DNA from: an uncultured Prevotellaceae bacterium | Lineage (GTDB): Bacteria; Bacteroidota; Bacteroidia; Bacteroidales; Muribaculaceae | NCBI GenBank assembly: GCA_937904375.1 | Contig: CALDIG010000029.1 | Span: 1 to 6,898, forward strand | Direction of reading: 5' to 3' | DNA length: 6,898 nucleotides | Part shown: positions 5,252 through 6,898 of the stretch, piece after piece | Numbering within the stretch: the stretch's first letter is position 1 | How the letters are laid out: every line of letters starts with the position of its first letter | Made by a program: the position numbers and the translations under genes | The notes under the pieces: generated by a model | The model's database searches: none | Told to the model about the DNA's origin: nothing | The model's input: only the letters and a program-made list of their open reading frames with translations

Positions 5252-6769
5252 ATGGGAAAGAGAGCGTTGTTGATTATTTTAGACGGTTGGGGAATTGGCG
5301 ACAAGACTAAGAGCGATGCCATTTTCTCGACCCCAACACCTTTTTGGGACTCTTTGTTGGAAACCTATCCTCACAGCCAGCTTCAGGCAAGCGGTGAGAA
5401 TGTGGGTTTGCCCGATGGTCAGATGGGTAACAGCGAGGTAGGTCACCTCAACATCGGTGGCGGTCGCGTGGTGTATCAAGACCTCGTGAAAATCAACAAG
5501 GCAATCCGCGACAAGTCGATAATGACCAATCCCGAAATTGTTAATGCTTTCAGCTATGCCAAAGAGACTGGCAAAGCCATCCATTTCATGGGTCTTACTA
5601 GCGATGGCGGCGTTCACAGTTCGCTTGAGCACCTCTTTGCGTTGTGCGACATAGCCAAGCACTATGAGCTAAGCGATGTGTTTATCCACTGCTTTATGGA
5701 CGGTCGTGACACCGACCCCGAGAGCGGCAAGGGCTTCGTGGCGCAGCTCGAGGAGCATTGCGCACAGAGCGCAGGCGTGGTGGCTACCGTCACTGGTCGT
5801 TACTATGCAATGGACCGCGACAAGCGCTGGGAGCGCATCAAGCTTGCTTACGACCAGCTCGTACATGGCGTGGGCCGCAAGAGCGACAATATGGTGCAGG
5901 CCATCCAGGAGAGTTATGATGAGGGCGTGACCGATGAGTTCATCAAACCCATCGTCAACACCACCGTTGATGGCCGCATCAAGGAAGGCGACGTGGTGAT
6001 TTTCTTCAACTTCCGCAACGACCGCGCCAAGGAGCTGACCATCGTGCTCACCCAGCAGGATATGCCCGAGCAGGGGATGACTACTATCCCTGTCCTGCAA
6101 TACTACTGCATGACTCCCTACGACGCTTCGTTCACTGGAGTCCACATCCTCTTTGATAAGGAAAATGTGGATAACACTCTCGCCGAATATCTCTCATCGC
6201 AAGGCAAGAAGCAGCTGCACATCGCCGAGACCGAGAAATATGCCCATGTAACATTCTTCTTCAACGGCGGACGTGAGGAACCCTTCGAGGGCGAGGACCG
6301 CATTCTCGTGCCATCGCCCAAGGTGGCGACATACGACCTCAAGCCCGAGATGAGCGCGCCCGAGGTGAAGGACAAGCTTGTGGAGGCGATAGGGGAGAAG
6401 AAGTACGACTTCATCGTGGTGAACTACGCCAACGGCGACATGGTGGGACACACTGGTGTTTATCCTGCTATAGTGAAGGCGGTAGAGACCATTGACAGTT
6501 GTGTGAAAGCAACTGTTGAGGCAGCACGTGCCGCCGATTATGAGGTGATAATCATCGCCGACCACGGCAACTGCGACCATGCCATCAATGAGGATGGTTC
6601 GCCCAATACCGCTCACTCGCTCAACCCGGTGCCTTTCGTATATGTCACCGACAATAAGGACGCAAAGGTTTCCAACGGCCGCCTTGCCGACGTGGCGCCC
6701 TCCGTGCTTCAGATTATGGGACTTGAGCAGCCGGCAGAGATGACAGGCGAAAGTTTGATTAATGCATAA
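5252..6769 (+). CDS. gpmI: 2,3-bisphosphoglycerate-independent phosphoglycerate mutase
   Basis: The 505-residue enzyme interconverts 3- and 2-phosphoglycerate in cytoplasmic glycolysis and gluconeogenesis through a phosphoserine intermediate, using two metal ions (typically Mn2+). Family residues are all visible: LDGWG with metal ligand D11; MGNSEVGH with the catalytic S61; VHSSLEH (121-127) and MDGRDTDP (149-156) of the substrate site; FRNDRAK (254-260); AETEKYAHVTFFFNGG (325-340) with K329; GDMVGH with metal ligands D396 and H400; ADHGN with D437 and H438; and TAHSLNPVP with H455. Length is normal (about 505-515), so the gene is intact. It has its own promoter and probably forms a single-gene transcript. 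The last residues (INA) and the stop codon are encoded by a short intergenic repeat, so the extreme C terminus may differ from relatives without the repeat. Confidence 0.98.
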   Translation: MGKRALLIILDGWGIGDKTKSDAIFSTPTPFWDSLLETYPHSQLQASGENVGLPDGQMGNSEVGHLNIGGGRVVYQDLVKINKAIRDKSIMTNPEIVNAFSYAKETGKAIHFMGLTSDGGVHSSLEHLFALCDIAKHYELSDVFIHCFMDGRDTDPESGKGFVAQLEEHCAQSAGVVATVTGRYYAMDRDKRWERIKLAYDQLVHGVGRKSDNMVQAIQESYDEGVTDEFIKPIVNTTVDGRIKEGDVVIFFNFRNDRAKELTIVLTQQDMPEQGMTTIPVLQYYCMTPYDASFTGVHILFDKENVDNTLAEYLSSQGKKQLHIAETEKYAHVTFFFNGGREEPFEGEDRILVPSPKVATYDLKPEMSAPEVKDKLVEAIGEKKYDFIVVNYANGDMVGHTGVYPAIVKAVETIDSCVKATVEAARAADYEVIIIADHGNCDHAINEDGSPNTAHSLNPVPFVYVTDNKDAKVSNGRLADVAPSVLQIMGLEQPAEMTGESLINA

Positions 6770-6792
6770 TTCATAATGCACAATGCATAATT
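6759..6792. repeat. Short palindromic intergenic repeat, copy 2, overlapping the gpmI stop
   Basis: The segment carries TTAATGCATAAT (6759-6770) and CATAATGCACAAT (6772-6784), both identical to parts of the copy after waaA (2683-2716), and ends in a further GCATAATTG unit. Short self-pairing is possible, such as TGCAT (6763-6767) with ATGCA (6776-6780). The gpmI stop TAA (6767-6769) is inside the repeat. The two copies differ in the middle, where copy 1 has a TGCGCA core and copy 2 has ATTC. Confidence 0.7.
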
Positions 6793-6812
6793 GGGCTGCG
6801 CCTCGTTTTTTT
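6793..6812 (+). terminator. Weak terminator-like hairpin after gpmI
   Basis: GGGC (6793-6796) can pair with GCCT (6800-6803) as three GC pairs plus one G-U around the loop TGC. Seven T residues follow at 6806-6812. The stem is short and a 2-nt gap separates it from the T-tract, so termination would be modest. It directly abuts the palindromic repeat and may belong to the same composite element. Confidence 0.45.
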
Positions 6813-6813
6813 A

Positions 6814-6853
6814 GACATAAGAACATAAGAACATATATAAAAAACTTAAGTTT
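6814..6853. repeat. Tandem ACATAAGA repeat and adjacent 12-bp palindrome
   Basis: An 8-bp unit, (GA)ACATAA, occurs three times from 6814 to 6835, the last one incomplete. A perfect 12-bp palindrome, AAACTTAAGTTT (6842-6853), follows. No reading frame is credible here or in the remaining 45 bases to the window edge. It looks like part of a noncoding repeat region following copy 2 of the palindromic repeat. Confidence 0.55.
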
Positions 6854-6898
6854 CTAAAGTAAAAAAAGCATAGTTGAAATTTTGCAAAGTCACTGATT

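Noticed and set aside
5669..6145. A 158-codon minus-strand open frame opposite gpmI, and another at 5279-5662
   Set aside because: Both are fully antisense to a well-identified enzyme, are rich in His/Val/Leu as expected of shadow frames, and show no recognisable family.
6194..6826. A 210-codon open frame on the minus strand opposite gpmI
   Set aside because: It lies opposite the conserved gpmI coding region, and its first residues are a translation of the palindromic repeat. No signal, domain or start context supports it; it is a shadow of gpmI codon bias.

Overview
The window looks like a chromosomal segment from a member of the Bacteroidales (Bacteroidota). Four things point there. Three promoters fit the Bacteroidales pattern TTTG-N19-TAnnTTTG. 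Start codons lack Shine-Dalgarno sequences and sit behind A/T-rich leaders. A Kdo transferase (WaaA) shows a Gram-negative LPS-type outer membrane. The intergenic repeats are of the 'TAATGCATAAT' type. A gut family such as Muribaculaceae, Prevotellaceae or Bacteroidaceae is plausible, but the genus cannot be fixed from this sequence. All supported genes are on the + strand.

Positions 1-2686 form a tight, probably co-transcribed group. It holds the 3' end of gltX (glutamyl-tRNA synthetase), an unrecognised outer-membrane beta-barrel protein starting 4 bp later, and waaA (Kdo transferase of lipid A/LPS core synthesis) 15 bp after that. A short palindromic repeat starts at the waaA stop codon. 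Positions 2769-3349 are a self-contained rplS (ribosomal protein L19) unit with a strong promoter, a leader of about 100 nt that can fold, the gene, and a clear intrinsic terminator.

Positions 3362-5022 hold three small genes. The first is a secreted protein with a possible PrcB-like beta domain and a C-terminal coiled coil of about eight heptads, under its own promoter. The second is a Ser/Ala-rich lipoprotein. The third is a 71-residue charged helical cytoplasmic protein. None can be given a firm function; an envelope or stress role is only a guess from their form. The 229-bp gap 5023-5251 holds two adjacent hairpins, one of 16 bp, possibly closed by a long-range stem, then a tandem A-tract repeat and the gpmI promoter.

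Positions 5252-6769 encode a full-length cofactor-independent phosphoglycerate mutase (gpmI) with all catalytic residues visible. A second copy of the palindromic repeat overlaps its stop codon and is followed by a weak terminator-like hairpin, a short tandem repeat and a palindrome.

Most of the window is housekeeping (translation, glycolysis, LPS core). I see no CRISPR array, transposase, phage gene, rRNA or tRNA, and no convincing new multi-gene system. The items most worth following up are the possible rplS autoregulatory leader, the structured element at 5052-5140, the barrel gene between gltX and waaA, and the repeats at two stop codons.
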